From assembly GCF_021379005.1 (NCBI RefSeq), contig NZ_CP075171.1, positions 4,340,001 to 4,404,000 of the forward strand: a DNA stretch of 64,000 nucleotides, given 5' to 3'. The number at the start of each line of letters is the position of its first letter. Position 1 is the stretch's first letter. The notes under the pieces were generated by a model. That model saw only the letters and a program-made list of their open reading frames with translations, had not been told where the DNA came from and made no database searches. Of the stretch, positions 23,832-33,840 are shown piece after piece. This DNA is from Leptodesmis sichuanensis A121 (lineage in GTDB: Bacteria; Cyanobacteriota; Cyanobacteriia; Leptolyngbyales; Leptolyngbyaceae). The position numbers and the translations under genes are program-made.

Positions 23832-24731
23832 GTGAATTTCAACTTCTTTGATCTGTTCTGGATTTTTTTGGCTATTTCATCCCTGCAACCCCTGTTGCAA
23901 CGGCGGCAAATAGAATTTCAGCGGATACAAGCAATCAAAAGCTTAGAACAGGAACGTAAAAGTCGGGTAATTTTGTTAATCCATCGTCAAGAATCCCTCA
24001 GCTTACTGGGAATTCCCCTGTCGCGCTACATCACGATCGAAGATTCGGAGCAAATTCTGCGGGCGATTCGCCTCACGCCTCCCGATGTGCCTATTGATTT
24101 AATCCTGCATACGCCTGGTGGGCTGGTGCTGGCTACGGAACAAATTGCCAGAGCGTTAATTCGGCATCCTGCCAAGGTCACGGTGTTTGTACCGCACTAC
24201 GCCATGAGTGGGGGTACGATGCTGGCGCTGGCGGCAGATGAGATTGTCATGGATGCGAATGCCGTGCTAGGCCCGGTGGATCCCCAGTTGGGGAATTTTC
24301 CGGCGGCCAGCGTGCTAAAGGTTTTGGAAGAAAAGCCGATCGAACGGATTGAGGATGAAACGCTAATTATGGCTGATCTATCTCGCAAGGCGATTCAGCA
24401 GGTGCAGCGGTTTGTCCGGACGCTCCTGACAGACGAGATTCCAACTCCTAAAGTGGCTCCAGAGAAGGTCGATGCGATCATCCAGGCACTGACCACAGGA
24501 CAGGTGACTCACGACTATCCCGTTACGGTAGAAGAAGCCACGGAATTAGGGATGCCAATTACGGTAGGATTGCCCCGGCAAATTTATGATTTGATGGAAC
24601 TTTATCCTCAACCTCAAGGAGGGCGGCCTACTGTGCAATATATTCCTATGCCCTACGGCCCGATGCGTCCAGTGTTGCCCGAACCCAAGGGCAGACCTTT
24701 GCCGGAAGCGGGTTCTACCTCAGAGAAATAG
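23832..24731 (+). CDS. SppA/ClpP-class serine protease (SDH proteinase family), membrane-anchored
   Basis: Protein of 299 residues with an N-terminal hydrophobic segment (FFDLFWIFLAISSL). A ClpP-crotonase-fold domain follows: LILHTPGGLVLATEQIARAL, then HYAMSGGTMLALAADEIVMD, where the Ser of MSGG is the likely nucleophile, and LGPVDPQLG. This family (serine dehydrogenase proteinase/SDH_sah) cleaves membrane or periplasmic substrates; the physiological target is unknown. The start is GTG 23832, with AGGAAGG 10 bases upstream. The next gene begins 9 bases after the stop. Confidence 0.8.
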   Translation: MNFNFFDLFWIFLAISSLQPLLQRRQIEFQRIQAIKSLEQERKSRVILLIHRQESLSLLGIPLSRYITIEDSEQILRAIRLTPPDVPIDLILHTPGGLVLATEQIARALIRHPAKVTVFVPHYAMSGGTMLALAADEIVMDANAVLGPVDPQLGNFPAASVLKVLEEKPIERIEDETLIMADLSRKAIQQVQRFVRTLLTDEIPTPKVAPEKVDAIIQALTTGQVTHDYPVTVEEATELGMPITVGLPRQIYDLMELYPQPQGGRPTVQYIPMPYGPMRPVLPEPKGRPLPEAGSTSEK

Positions 24732-24740
24732 GGTCTGACC

Positions 24741-25484
24741 GTGGACTTTTGGGCCAGAACCAGCGGTACCTGGATCAATTTGCTGACTGTACTGCTGGGG
24801 ACATCACTAGGATTATTCTTGCGGGGTCGGCTGCCCGATCGCATGGTTCTCATCATTACTCAGGGCGTTGGGTTGATTACCCTGTTTCTGGGGTTTACGA
24901 TGGCGGCCAGCTTTACCAAAGTGCGGGCAGGTATTGTCGATGGTGTGATTTTGGGGTTGGTCACTCTGGTCTTCGGTGGCCTGCTGGGAGAGTGGGGCCA
25001 GATTGAGAAGCGGTTGGTGGCGCTCGGCGATCGCTTAAAACAGAGTTTCAGTGGTGGCAGTGGCTTTACAGAAGGATTTGTGGCGGCCAGTCTACTGTTC
25101 TGTGTGGGGCCGATGACCCTGCTGGGATGCCTGAACAACGGTTTGACGGGAGATAACCGCCTGCTCCTACTCAAGTCGGCGATGGATGGACTCGCTGCGA
25201 TCGCCCTGACCAGTAGTTTTGGCATTGGTGTAGGGTTTTCGGGTTTAATTATTCTGGTTTACCAGGGTGGCCTCTCGCTGTTGGCGGGCACCCTGGCCCA
25301 GTTCATTGCCGATCCGGCTACGGATCCTGTGGTTTTGCTGATTACAGGAGTCGGTGGTTTGATGATTGTTGGTATTGGCCTGAATTTGCTAGACATTGCC
25401 AAAATTCGGGTAGCGGCTTTTTTGCCTGCATTGGTATTAGCGCCAGTGCTGTATTGGGTAGCGGGGTTGACGGGGAGGGGATAA
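24741..25484 (+). CDS. DUF554 (YqgA-like) membrane protein
   Basis: Integral membrane protein of 247 residues with about six hydrophobic helices. DUF554 features include WINLLTVLLGTSLGLFLRGRLP at the N-terminus, FCVGPMTLLGCLNNGL and GGLMIVGIGLNLL. A transport role is suspected for the family but not shown. The start is GTG 24741. Spaced 9 bases from the protease gene, so probably co-transcribed. Confidence 0.82.
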   Translation: MDFWARTSGTWINLLTVLLGTSLGLFLRGRLPDRMVLIITQGVGLITLFLGFTMAASFTKVRAGIVDGVILGLVTLVFGGLLGEWGQIEKRLVALGDRLKQSFSGGSGFTEGFVAASLLFCVGPMTLLGCLNNGLTGDNRLLLLKSAMDGLAAIALTSSFGIGVGFSGLIILVYQGGLSLLAGTLAQFIADPATDPVVLLITGVGGLMIVGIGLNLLDIAKIRVAAFLPALVLAPVLYWVAGLTGRG

Positions 25485-25583
25485 TGGCGAGCGGGGATCA
25501 GAGATTGGTTGGCACGGGGCGCGAGAGAAGATGGGGGAGTGAGGGGCGAGACCAAAATCGCAAATCCAAAATTCAAAATCGAA

Positions 25584-26735
25584 TCACCGAGGGGCAGGGG
25601 GAATCTGGTAATCGGTGGTGCGGATGGTAGAGGTTGGGTTAGGGGGAAGTTGCTGGGCGGCTTGCTGGGCTGACAACTCTTGAACTTGGAGAGTCCACTG
25701 GTCGATGCGGCGTTGGGCTTCCCGGTACAGGGCGCGGCCAAAGTAAATATTGTTGGCTTCACTGATGGCCGATTGGAGGGACAGGATATCCCCTTTACTG
25801 GCCAACGCCGTGGCTCGCTCGAGGTAGGGCTGATCTTCTGCGGTTTCAATCCGGCGATGCCATTCTGCGATCAGCTTTTGGGCCTGGGGGTACTGAGGTG
25901 TGCTGGAAAAAATCATTTCCGCTTCAGAAATCGCATCTCTTAAGCGATCGAGATTGCCAGTAGCGGCCAACTGTTGAGCTTTGGCAAGATGAGTAGCGGC
26001 TTCAGCGGTTTGTTCTTTTTGCCAGCGATCGATCAGGTCGTTGGTGCTGAGGGGTTTGGTGGCTGTCAGGTCTTTGGTCTTGGCCCGATCGCGAGCCACC
26101 GCTTTTTTACTTTCTTTTGCAGCCTGAATCTGGTTCACCAGATCCTGGAAGCGCTGGGTATTCCAGTATTGATTGGGCACCCGCAGCAGTTTGCGGGCAT
26201 TGAGCAGCGCAACGGAAAATTGATCATCCTGAATGGCGGTCTGGGCCTCATCAAACAGTTTTTCGGCGGACTTCCAGGTATCCCGCCACTTCTGGATGCG
26301 GGTATTGGCCGTTGCACGAACGGAGACAGCTTCAGGAATTGACTCAGCGGTTTTGATTGCATCCTCTAATTTCCCTTCCTGAAAGGTAACTTCTGCTTTC
26401 TCCAGTAATCGGTTAGCCCACCGCTGGATAAAGCGATCACTGTCCTGGCGCAGGGGATGTTCGGGGGAAATAGAACTGGCAAGTTGAATAGCTTCGGCCA
26501 GATCGGGAGCCGTATCGCGATCGGCCATGATTTGAGCGCAATATAGACGAGTAGACTCAGAGGCCAGCGCAGTTTTGCCCACGGTTTGACACTCGGCGGC
26601 TTCCCAATCATTCAGCAGCCAGAGGCCAAATATTCCCGCGCTGAGGGGCAGGGTAATCAGGACAATCGCCCACAGCGGAATGGGAACTTTATGAGCAATT
26701 TTCCAGACACGAGAGGTGAAGGGTTGCAGATTCAT
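25584..26735 (-). CDS. Conserved cyanobacterial protein, one TM helix and TPR-like repeats, function unknown
   Basis: Protein of 383 residues with a single membrane helix near residues 18-41 (IPLWAIVLITLPLSAGIFGLWLL). It is followed by several loosely repeated helical modules, each ending in a W-containing IQRWANRLLEKAE, IQKWRDTWKSAE, IAEWHRRIETAE or IDQWTLQVQEL segment, consistent with TPR-like repeats facing one side of the membrane. The region after its stop, 25485-25583, contains translated-repeat-type DNA (AAATCCAAAATTCAAAAT). Confidence 0.6.
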   Translation of the reverse strand: MNLQPFTSRVWKIAHKVPIPLWAIVLITLPLSAGIFGLWLLNDWEAAECQTVGKTALASESTRLYCAQIMADRDTAPDLAEAIQLASSISPEHPLRQDSDRFIQRWANRLLEKAEVTFQEGKLEDAIKTAESIPEAVSVRATANTRIQKWRDTWKSAEKLFDEAQTAIQDDQFSVALLNARKLLRVPNQYWNTQRFQDLVNQIQAAKESKKAVARDRAKTKDLTATKPLSTNDLIDRWQKEQTAEAATHLAKAQQLAATGNLDRLRDAISEAEMIFSSTPQYPQAQKLIAEWHRRIETAEDQPYLERATALASKGDILSLQSAISEANNIYFGRALYREAQRRIDQWTLQVQELSAQQAAQQLPPNPTSTIRTTDYQIPPAPR

Positions 26736-26939
26736 AGCGTGTCCATCGTGACCAATGGCAAAACAATATCCAGAGAAGCCCTGAGTCCTACTCAGTCACA
26801 TTATCAGATCACCCTCCTGAAGGGAGAGATATTCTTCCCAAAAGGGAGATGGCATTCTGTATGATAAGAATCCGTTTAGTCTTTTAATTGAGTCCATAGA
26901 GCCGATACACTAATCTTTAATAGCTCTGGAGATAGCAGA

Positions 26940-27056
26940 ATGGAAACTCTAAAAATCGTTGTTTACATTGTTGTATCCTTTTTTGTCCTACTGTTTGTGT
27001 TTGGCTTTCTATCTAATGACCCCGCTCGCAACCCCAAGCGTCGGGATTTGGAATAA
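26940..27056 (+). CDS. psbI: Photosystem II reaction centre protein I (PsbI)
   Basis: A 38-residue single-helix thylakoid protein of the photosystem II core, close to the D1/CP43 interface. The sequence starts [19 protein letters not shown] and ends [13 protein letters not shown], which is the full PsbI signature and length. ATG 26940 is preceded by GGAGA 7 bases upstream. It is transcribed as its own unit, with a terminator hairpin at 27095-27125. Confidence 0.95.
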   Translation: METLKIVVYIVVSFFVLLFVFGFLSNDPARNPKRRDLE

Positions 27057-27094
27057 ATAGGTTATCCCTAGACTTGTCCTGCAAGTGTAGTTAG

Positions 27095-27125
27095 GGGCAG
27101 TGGTTCTCTGCTGCCCTTCATTTTT
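27095..27125 (+). terminator. Terminator after psbI
   Basis: GGGCAG (27095-27100) pairs with CTGCCC (27111-27116) around a 10-base loop, followed by TTCATTTTT. Confidence 0.6.
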
Positions 27126-27172
27126 GAGTAGGGTGCTTCCCAGGTGCCTGATTCCTAACGGTTTGCTAACGT

Positions 27173-29995
27173 ATGCCCTATTCGGCTCCCCCTCCTGAGT
27201 TACCGCCACCCATTGTTGCTGCGGCTGAGACAGCGGAAGCTTCTCAGCTGACTCACCTGTTGGATGCTGCTGCCTCTGGCAAGGCTACGATCGCCAATCC
27301 TGCCAGTCGGCCCGAGTGGTTGCCATCCTTACCGGAGTTTGCCTCTGACCAGGCTCGGGCTGTGCCGTTAAAAGAGTCTCCCCGTTTTGCTGGCTACCCG
27401 TCGGGTGCTGAACTGTTAGGAAATACGACAGCAAAAGGATATTTGTCGGTCGATCGGTCTGCCCCTCTCAAGGTGGCTCCTCCGACTCAGCCAAAATTTC
27501 AGGAGGCTGCCACCTCTGGTGCTCCAGCAATCCCAATTCCCAAGCTTAAAGCCGTCGATCTGGCCAGCGATCGCTTATTCAATAGCCAGGCTTCAGACTA
27601 CCCAACTGCAACGAATCAGGCCGTTGCTCAGACACAGAGACAAGCGTCTGCTTCGGCTCAACCCAAAAGTGGGACTATAGGAACGGCGATCGCTGCCGCT
27701 GCTTCCTCATCATCCTATTCTCTGTCTGGGGTATCCGGGCAGCTATCTGCCCTCTCTCAAACCACGCTGGTTAACCGTTTAAATCAGGCGTTTGTCTTTG
27801 ATGCCCTGCTAGATAGTTTTCAGACATTTCAGAGCCTTGCTGCAACAGATCTGGCGCGATTGTCCCACAAACAACCTCTGCGCCTGACTCAAGCTCCCAT
27901 CAATCCCCTGGTTCCTGGAATCGTCCCAACTCCAGAAGGCCCGTTTGCTCTTGACTTGCCCCAGGTGCCGCCGTCTACACTGCCTGGAACATCGCCAGAA
28001 CTCCCCAACCCTACTCCGGCACCGGAAGCTCCCATTCCAGCAAATGGTACGAATCCTGCGGCTACTCCTCCAGCCTTGAACCCGGCCAATCTTGTGGAGG
28101 TGAATGCCGATCGCCAGGAATACGATGAGCGACAGCAGGTGTTCACCGCAGAGGGCAATGTCACTATGCGGTTTCGGGGTGGCTTACTGGATGCCGATCG
28201 GATTCAAGTGAATCTGGTGAACCGAATTGCCGTGGCGGAAGGCAATGTGGCCCTGACACGCGGGCAGCAAGTGTTGCGAGGGCAGCGGTTTGAATACAAC
28301 CTGGGGCAGGGCAGTGGTACGGTGCTGGCGGCCAGTGGAGATATCTTCCTGCCGACCAGTGACACGGATTTTGCGATTCCGGCAGCCGCAGATAATACAA
28401 CCACTGGAATCTTAGCGCGGCCTCTCAGCGATCGCGTGACCTCTCAGCAACCTCAACAAAATGTTTCTAGTCCCGGTGGCATTTCCATTTCAGGAGGTGC
28501 AGGGCGAGATATTAGTCGGCTACCGGGTGCCCTGCCTCGTGGGGGGCAAGTCCGTCGCTTGCGGTTCGTCGCCGAGCAGATTGATTTCACGCCGGAAGGG
28601 TGGGTGGCCAAAAATATCCAGGTGACGAATGATCCGTTTTCACCCCCCGAATTAGTGCTGAAAGCGGAACGGGCTACTCTAACTCGTCTCTCGCCGCTGG
28701 AAGATGAAGTGCGGTTGTTCCGTCCACGGCTGGTTTTTGATCAGCGGGTTTCGATACCGTTTTTCCCGAACCGCACCGTACTCAGCCGTCGGGAACGTCA
28801 GCCAGGACTTTTCCGGTTTGCTTATGATGCTGAAGACCGGGGTGGCTTTTATGTAGAAGGCGTGTTTAACGTCATTGACACCAGCGCAGTGCAGTTCAGT
28901 GTCTTTCCCCAAATTTTTCTGCAGCGGATGATTGCGGGGCCAGCAAATACATTTCTGGGAAGCTCCAACAATACCGAAACCGAGAGCAAAGGCATTGGAG
29001 ATCCCAACAACTACGGCTTCCGCACCACCCTTGATGCTCGACTTGGTTCTTCTACCTTTCTGCGAAGTTCTGCGGCCTTCACGACGGTTGATCCTGGCCA
29101 ATTCTCGGATAAACTGCGGGCCAGTGTGAGGCTCCAACAACTGCTTCCGACATCGTTAGGAGTACATACGCTGGCACTTGAATATAGCTATCGCGATCGC
29201 TTGTTTAACGGATCTCTGGGGTTTCAAACTGTGCAGAGCAGTATTGGAGCCTTGTTTCTATCTCCTAATATTACGTTGGGCCAAACTGGAATTGTGCTGA
29301 ACTATCAAGTTGGCTACCAGTACGTGAATGCTGATACTGATCAGGAGAACCTGCTGTCGCCCGTCCGGGAGAACAACCGTGTTTCTCTGGGTCGCTTTCA
29401 AACTACAGCTGGCTTGAGTCGATCGTTCCTGCTCTGGCAAGGTAAACCACTACCAGCCACTCCTACGCAGGGATTAAGGTACACCCCAAATCCTCTTACG
29501 CCCTACATCAGCGTGAATACTGGTCTGCGTGGTGTATTTAGCAGTTACACAAGCGGCAACATCCAGCAGGATTTGATTGGTTCGGTTGGCGTATATGGTC
29601 AATTTGGCCATTTCTCTCGCGATTTCTTTGATTACACGGCTGTTGGGGTTACATACAGTCAGGCGGTTGGCAGCGGTCAATCGCCGTTCCTGTTCGATCG
29701 CACGGTGGATAACCAAGTCCTGTATCTCTCTGCATTTCAGCAGGTCTATGGGCCAATTCGGGTGGGTATTCAAACATCGATTAATGTGGATACCAGGGAG
29801 GCAATCAGTACCGATTACTTTCTGGAATATAGCCGTCGGACTCATGGCATTATTGTTCGTTACAATCCAGTTCTGGAAATTGGTTCTATTAGCCTAAGGA
29901 TCAGTGACTTTAACTGGAGTGGTACGGCGGAACCCTTTGAGGGAGCAGGGGTTACTCCTGTGGAAGGGGGAGTGATTCGGCAGAGACGACTGTAA
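27173..29995 (+). CDS. LptD-like outer-membrane protein (DUF3769 / OstA family)
   Basis: Protein of 940 residues. The first 290 residues are Pro/Ala/Ser-rich. An LptA/OstA-like beta domain follows (LVEVNADRQEYDERQQVFTA, EGNVTMRFRGGLLDADRI, EGNVALTRG), then a long DUF3769 region with alternating beta-strand character typical of an outer-membrane barrel. DUF3769 proteins are the cyanobacterial counterparts of LptD, which inserts lipopolysaccharide into the outer membrane. No clear signal peptide follows ATG 27173, so the true start or secretion signal is uncertain. The next gene starts about 30 bases downstream. Confidence 0.8.
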   Translation: MPYSAPPPELPPPIVAAAETAEASQLTHLLDAAASGKATIANPASRPEWLPSLPEFASDQARAVPLKESPRFAGYPSGAELLGNTTAKGYLSVDRSAPLKVAPPTQPKFQEAATSGAPAIPIPKLKAVDLASDRLFNSQASDYPTATNQAVAQTQRQASASAQPKSGTIGTAIAAAASSSSYSLSGVSGQLSALSQTTLVNRLNQAFVFDALLDSFQTFQSLAATDLARLSHKQPLRLTQAPINPLVPGIVPTPEGPFALDLPQVPPSTLPGTSPELPNPTPAPEAPIPANGTNPAATPPALNPANLVEVNADRQEYDERQQVFTAEGNVTMRFRGGLLDADRIQVNLVNRIAVAEGNVALTRGQQVLRGQRFEYNLGQGSGTVLAASGDIFLPTSDTDFAIPAAADNTTTGILARPLSDRVTSQQPQQNVSSPGGISISGGAGRDISRLPGALPRGGQVRRLRFVAEQIDFTPEGWVAKNIQVTNDPFSPPELVLKAERATLTRLSPLEDEVRLFRPRLVFDQRVSIPFFPNRTVLSRRERQPGLFRFAYDAEDRGGFYVEGVFNVIDTSAVQFSVFPQIFLQRMIAGPANTFLGSSNNTETESKGIGDPNNYGFRTTLDARLGSSTFLRSSAAFTTVDPGQFSDKLRASVRLQQLLPTSLGVHTLALEYSYRDRLFNGSLGFQTVQSSIGALFLSPNITLGQTGIVLNYQVGYQYVNADTDQENLLSPVRENNRVSLGRFQTTAGLSRSFLLWQGKPLPATPTQGLRYTPNPLTPYISVNTGLRGVFSSYTSGNIQQDLIGSVGVYGQFGHFSRDFFDYTAVGVTYSQAVGSGQSPFLFDRTVDNQVLYLSAFQQVYGPIRVGIQTSINVDTREAISTDYFLEYSRRTHGIIVRYNPVLEIGSISLRISDFNWSGTAEPFEGAGVTPVEGGVIRQRRL

Positions 29996-30025
29996 ACCCT
30001 GGTGTTTGTGGGAAAGAGGAATACA

Positions 30026-30889
30026 GTGAAGTCAGTTGAACGAATTGAACAAGAAATAGTCGAACTCCAGCAGGCTGTGGCGGCCCTGGCTCAGGAGTTT
30101 TATGAAACCTATCGGGACTATTTGGATGGGTTGGGTCAGGTGGTGCGACAGCAACTCATTCTCGCCAGTTACAACGTCTGTACTCAAGGATATCCGGCGA
30201 ATTTTCTGGCCCTTTCTCTGAGCCAACAGCAAGCTTTGCAAAAGGCTGTAAGAACCCTGGCGAAACAGGCTCAAGAAAGCTTACAGGAGATTTTGCAAAA
30301 GCCGGATGAGTGGGTGGCGGTATCTAGAGCCAGTGTCTTGATGAGTGAAGGAGCAACTTCAGAGGATCCGGTTCAGGAGTTGGTTCAGGAGCAAGGGGAG
30401 CGACAGACAACGCCTGTCTCTGATGCGCTGACTCCTGAAGATGTCATCCAATGGCAGGAAACCCTGGAACAGGAAATTGTGTATGCATTGAGAAATGCTT
30501 CCCAGGATGGGAATCGCCTGTTGCAACAAGCGGCTATCTTACCCAAACAATTACCAGAAGCTTTTTTGCAGCAGGTGGGCAAGGCGGAGATGGTCGAGAT
30601 GGGAGCCAGTCCTCCTAATCTCCTGAACGTCTTGATTGAAGATCCGGAGAAGCTTTCCTTTTCTGAAGAAGATCTGGAGGATCCGGAGTCTTTGCTACAG
30701 ATCATCGCGATTCAACTCCGGCTTACCGATATTGAGTTTGCCAATGCGACGCTCACCCTGTTGCGAAATAAAACTCGCAGTTTATCCGCCCGTTTGAAAA
30801 AACTCTGGCAACTGTATCGCCGGAAATCACGGGAACGAGCGATCGCCCAAGCTCAGCAGGCATGGCAGGCGAGTTGGTTTGAGGATTGA
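30026..30889 (+). CDS. Conserved cyanobacterial hypothetical protein
   Basis: Mostly helical protein of 287 residues, no signal peptide or membrane segment. It begins with a coiled-coil-prone stretch (SVERIEQEIVELQQAVAALAQEF) and ends in a basic helix (LKKLWQLYRRKSRERAIAQAQ). GTG 30026 was chosen because AGAGG lies 7 bases before it; an earlier GTG at 30002 has no such site. Function unknown. It sits between the LptD-like gene and recG on the same strand. Confidence 0.55.
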   Translation: MKSVERIEQEIVELQQAVAALAQEFYETYRDYLDGLGQVVRQQLILASYNVCTQGYPANFLALSLSQQQALQKAVRTLAKQAQESLQEILQKPDEWVAVSRASVLMSEGATSEDPVQELVQEQGERQTTPVSDALTPEDVIQWQETLEQEIVYALRNASQDGNRLLQQAAILPKQLPEAFLQQVGKAEMVEMGASPPNLLNVLIEDPEKLSFSEEDLEDPESLLQIIAIQLRLTDIEFANATLTLLRNKTRSLSARLKKLWQLYRRKSRERAIAQAQQAWQASWFED

Positions 30890-30978
30890 AGTTAAGGATT
30901 GGGGATTGGGGGTTGGGGATCAGGGTTAGGGTGTAAGGTGAAAGAGTTGATTGCTGCACAGAAGCACATTTGAAGTCC

Positions 30979-33573
30979 ATGCAGTCTGCGGATGCTACTT
31001 CCCCATCTCACCCATCCTCCCCATCTTCTGCTGCTCCAGACTGGGTGAGATTGCAGAAAGCCCTGTCGATCGAGGCGGAACAGGGATTCAACGATCTGCG
31101 GGGCAAACAGTACCGCTTCAGTGAGTTTCTCAGCTTTAGCCTAGCTGCTCCTCCCCCAGTCCTTTCCCCCGATCAACAGCGGCGCTGGCAAAATTTGGGG
31201 CAACAATTCAACACCTATTCCACCCTTACTTTCTCCCAGCGACAGCACCTGGTTGCCGATACTCGCCGTTTCCTTTATCAAGCGCGGCAGGAGTGGGAAC
31301 AGCGCGAAGAAGAATTGTCATTGGTCATTGGTCATTCGTCATTGGCAGAGGAGGAAGGACAACGGACAACGGACAACGAGCAACGGACAACTCAAACCTC
31401 AAAACTTAAAACTCAAAACTCCCCTGCCAAGCCTCCTCGCACTGCCCCGCTGACGGACTCTACTCGATCGATCGCCCTCGACCAACCCTTAACTTATCTC
31501 CCTGGGGTAGGGCCGAAGAATTCAGAAAAGCTGGCAAAGTTGGGATTGCTGACGGTACGAGATTTGCTCTACTACTATCCGCGCGACCATATTGACTATG
31601 CCCGTCAGGTCAATGTGCGAGACTTGGAAGAAGGGGAAACGGTGACGGTAGTGGCGACGGTGAAACGCTGCAATTGTTTCACAAGTCCCCGCAATAGCAA
31701 GTTGACGATCTTGGAATTGCTGGTACGGGATGTGACGGGGCAACTAAAGTTGAGCCGCTTTTATGCCGGAACTCGTTACAACAATCGCGGCTGGCAGGAG
31801 CAGCAGAAACGACTGTATACACCGGGAACGGCGATCGCGGCTTCCGGCTTAGTCAAGCGCAGCAAATACGGCATCACTCTGGAAGACCCGGAAATTGAAG
31901 TGCTGGAACACGCCAGGGATGAAATCGAATCGTTGAAGGTGGGTCGTCTGGTGCCGATCTATCCACTGGCAGAAGGGGTTCCGGCGGATCTGGTGCGGCG
32001 GGTAGTGGTAGCGGCTCTGCCTGCAGCAAACCAGATCCAGGAGGCATTGCCGGACAAGCTGCGGGAACAGTATGGCCTGATGGGAATTCAGGAGGCGATC
32101 GCGCAAATCCACTTTCCATCGGATCCGGCCCTTCTGGAAGCGGCCCGTCATCGGCTGGTGTTTGACGAATTTTTCTACTTGCAACTGGGCTTACTGAAGC
32201 GACGCAAAGACCAGCAGCAACTACAGGCCAGTGCGGTGCTCGCCCCCACCGGACAATTGATCGATCGCTTCTATGACATCCTGCCGTTCCAGTTCACCGC
32301 CGCCCAGCAGCGAGTCGTCAACGATATTCTGAACGATCTGCAAAAAACCGTTCCCATGAATCGTCTGGTGCAGGGAGATGTGGGGTCGGGAAAAACGGTG
32401 GTCGCAGTAGTGGCAATGCTGGCGGCAATTCAGGCGGGCTATCAGGCGGCGATGATGGCTCCGACGGAAGTGTTGGCGGAACAGCATTACCGCAAGCTGG
32501 TGGAGTGGTTTAACCTGTTGCATTTGCCCGTTGAGTTGTTGACAGGTTCGACGAAGACGGCCAAACGGCGAGAAATTCATGCCCAGTTGACGACTGGAGA
32601 ATTGCCCGTGTTGGTCGGCACCCATGCCCTGATTCAGGACACGGTGAGCTTTCATCGGTTGGGGTTGGTGGTGATTGATGAGCAGCACCGTTTTGGCGTG
32701 GAACAACGCGCACGACTGCAACAAAAGGGTGAACATCCCCATGTCCTGACCATGACCGCCACCCCAATTCCCCGTACCCTGGCGCTGACCTTGCATGGCG
32801 ACCTGGATGTGAGTCAGATTGATGAACTGCCACCAGGACGCAAAGCAATTCAAACCACGGTGCTGTCAGGCCGCGATCGCCTGCAAGCCTACGACCTGAT
32901 GCGCCGCGAAATTGCCCAGGGACGACAGGCGTATGTGGTGTTACCGCTGGTGGACGAATCGGAGAAATTGGATTTGAAGTCGGCGATCGCAGAATATCAG
33001 GAACTGCAAGAGAATGTATTTCCCGAATTTCAAGTCGGTCTACTGCATGGCCGCATGACTGCCGCTGAAAAAGATGAAGCAATTAATCGCTTTCGCCGCA
33101 ATGAAACCCAGATTCTTGTCTCGACCACGGTTGTAGAAGTGGGCGTGGATGTGCCGAATGCTTCCGTGATGCTGATTGAACACAGCGATCGCTTTGGCCT
33201 CTCCCAATTGCACCAGTTGCGGGGCCGTGTCGGACGGGGTGCCGCCCAATCCTTCTGCCTGCTGATGAGCAGTTCTCGCAGTGAAACGGCACGGCAACGG
33301 CTGAAGGTGCTGGAACAATCCCAGGATGGCTTTTTCATCTCGGAAATGGATATGCGCTTCCGGGGGCCAGGGGAAGTGTTGGGCACTCGCCAATCCGGCT
33401 TACCAGATTTTGCTCTAGCCAGTCTGGTGGATGATCAGGAGGTTCTGGAACAGGCACGGGAAGCGGCAGAGAAAGCGATCGCCAGAGACGAAACCTTAAG
33501 TCGTTGGCCGCTGATGCAACAGGAACTCACCTACCGCTACCAGCGCCTCATGGGTGGAGCGATTTTGACTTAA
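30979..33573 (+). CDS. recG: ATP-dependent DNA helicase RecG
   Basis: Branch-migration helicase of 864 residues that remodels stalled replication forks and Holliday junctions. After a cyanobacterial N-terminal extension come a helix-hairpin-like LTYLPGVGPKNSEKLAKLGL and wedge (OB) domain. Superfamily 2 motor motifs follow: Walker A GDVGSGKT near residue 468, DEQH in VVIDEQHRFG, TMTATPIPRTLAL, and QLRGRVGRG. An in-frame insertion at 31313-31432 encodes TTD-rich repeat peptide (GHSSLA, GQRTTD, LKTQN) derived from short tandem repeats, placed in the N-terminal extension and so probably tolerated. ATG 30979 is chosen over TTG 30970. Confidence 0.93.
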   Translation: MQSADATSPSHPSSPSSAAPDWVRLQKALSIEAEQGFNDLRGKQYRFSEFLSFSLAAPPPVLSPDQQRRWQNLGQQFNTYSTLTFSQRQHLVADTRRFLYQARQEWEQREEELSLVIGHSSLAEEEGQRTTDNEQRTTQTSKLKTQNSPAKPPRTAPLTDSTRSIALDQPLTYLPGVGPKNSEKLAKLGLLTVRDLLYYYPRDHIDYARQVNVRDLEEGETVTVVATVKRCNCFTSPRNSKLTILELLVRDVTGQLKLSRFYAGTRYNNRGWQEQQKRLYTPGTAIAASGLVKRSKYGITLEDPEIEVLEHARDEIESLKVGRLVPIYPLAEGVPADLVRRVVVAALPAANQIQEALPDKLREQYGLMGIQEAIAQIHFPSDPALLEAARHRLVFDEFFYLQLGLLKRRKDQQQLQASAVLAPTGQLIDRFYDILPFQFTAAQQRVVNDILNDLQKTVPMNRLVQGDVGSGKTVVAVVAMLAAIQAGYQAAMMAPTEVLAEQHYRKLVEWFNLLHLPVELLTGSTKTAKRREIHAQLTTGELPVLVGTHALIQDTVSFHRLGLVVIDEQHRFGVEQRARLQQKGEHPHVLTMTATPIPRTLALTLHGDLDVSQIDELPPGRKAIQTTVLSGRDRLQAYDLMRREIAQGRQAYVVLPLVDESEKLDLKSAIAEYQELQENVFPEFQVGLLHGRMTAAEKDEAINRFRRNETQILVSTTVVEVGVDVPNASVMLIEHSDRFGLSQLHQLRGRVGRGAAQSFCLLMSSSRSETARQRLKVLEQSQDGFFISEMDMRFRGPGEVLGTRQSGLPDFALASLVDDQEVLEQAREAAEKAIARDETLSRWPLMQQELTYRYQRLMGGAILT

Positions 33574-33642
33574 TGCAATCAAAGGAGACATCGCTTAATC
33601 TGCTTCAAGTTGTTGAACATTGGTTTAACAGCCGGAAGTCAA

Positions 33643-33840
33643 CTAAAAAGCTTTGGGTAGTCCTGCCTGTTTGAGAACAGCATTTGCGGTATGACGAGAT
33701 TTGATTGAACCATCGACCACAAATCGTCGATCGGTAATGGGACTGTACCAAATTTCATGATCGCCTTTGCCTTGCCGTTCAAAGACACAATTTGCCTCCA
33801 ACAGAAGCTTCTTGAGTGCGGGAGTGAGAGATGCAGCCAT
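33643..33840 (-). CDS. HicA-type toxin (mRNA interferase)
   Basis: Protein of 65 residues with the double-stranded RNA-binding-like HicA fold: ALKKLLLEANCVFERQGKGD, catalytic-type His in GDHEIWYSP, and RFVVDGSIKSRHTANAVLKQAGL at the end. Toxins of this type cleave mRNA when free of antitoxin. The ATG at 33840 directly abuts the stop (TAA) of the upstream DUF1902 gene, so the pair is translationally linked. A longer frame at 33639-33857 in another phase has no family features. Confidence 0.8.
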   Translation of the reverse strand: MAASLTPALKKLLLEANCVFERQGKGDHEIWYSPITDRRFVVDGSIKSRHTANAVLKQAGLPKAF

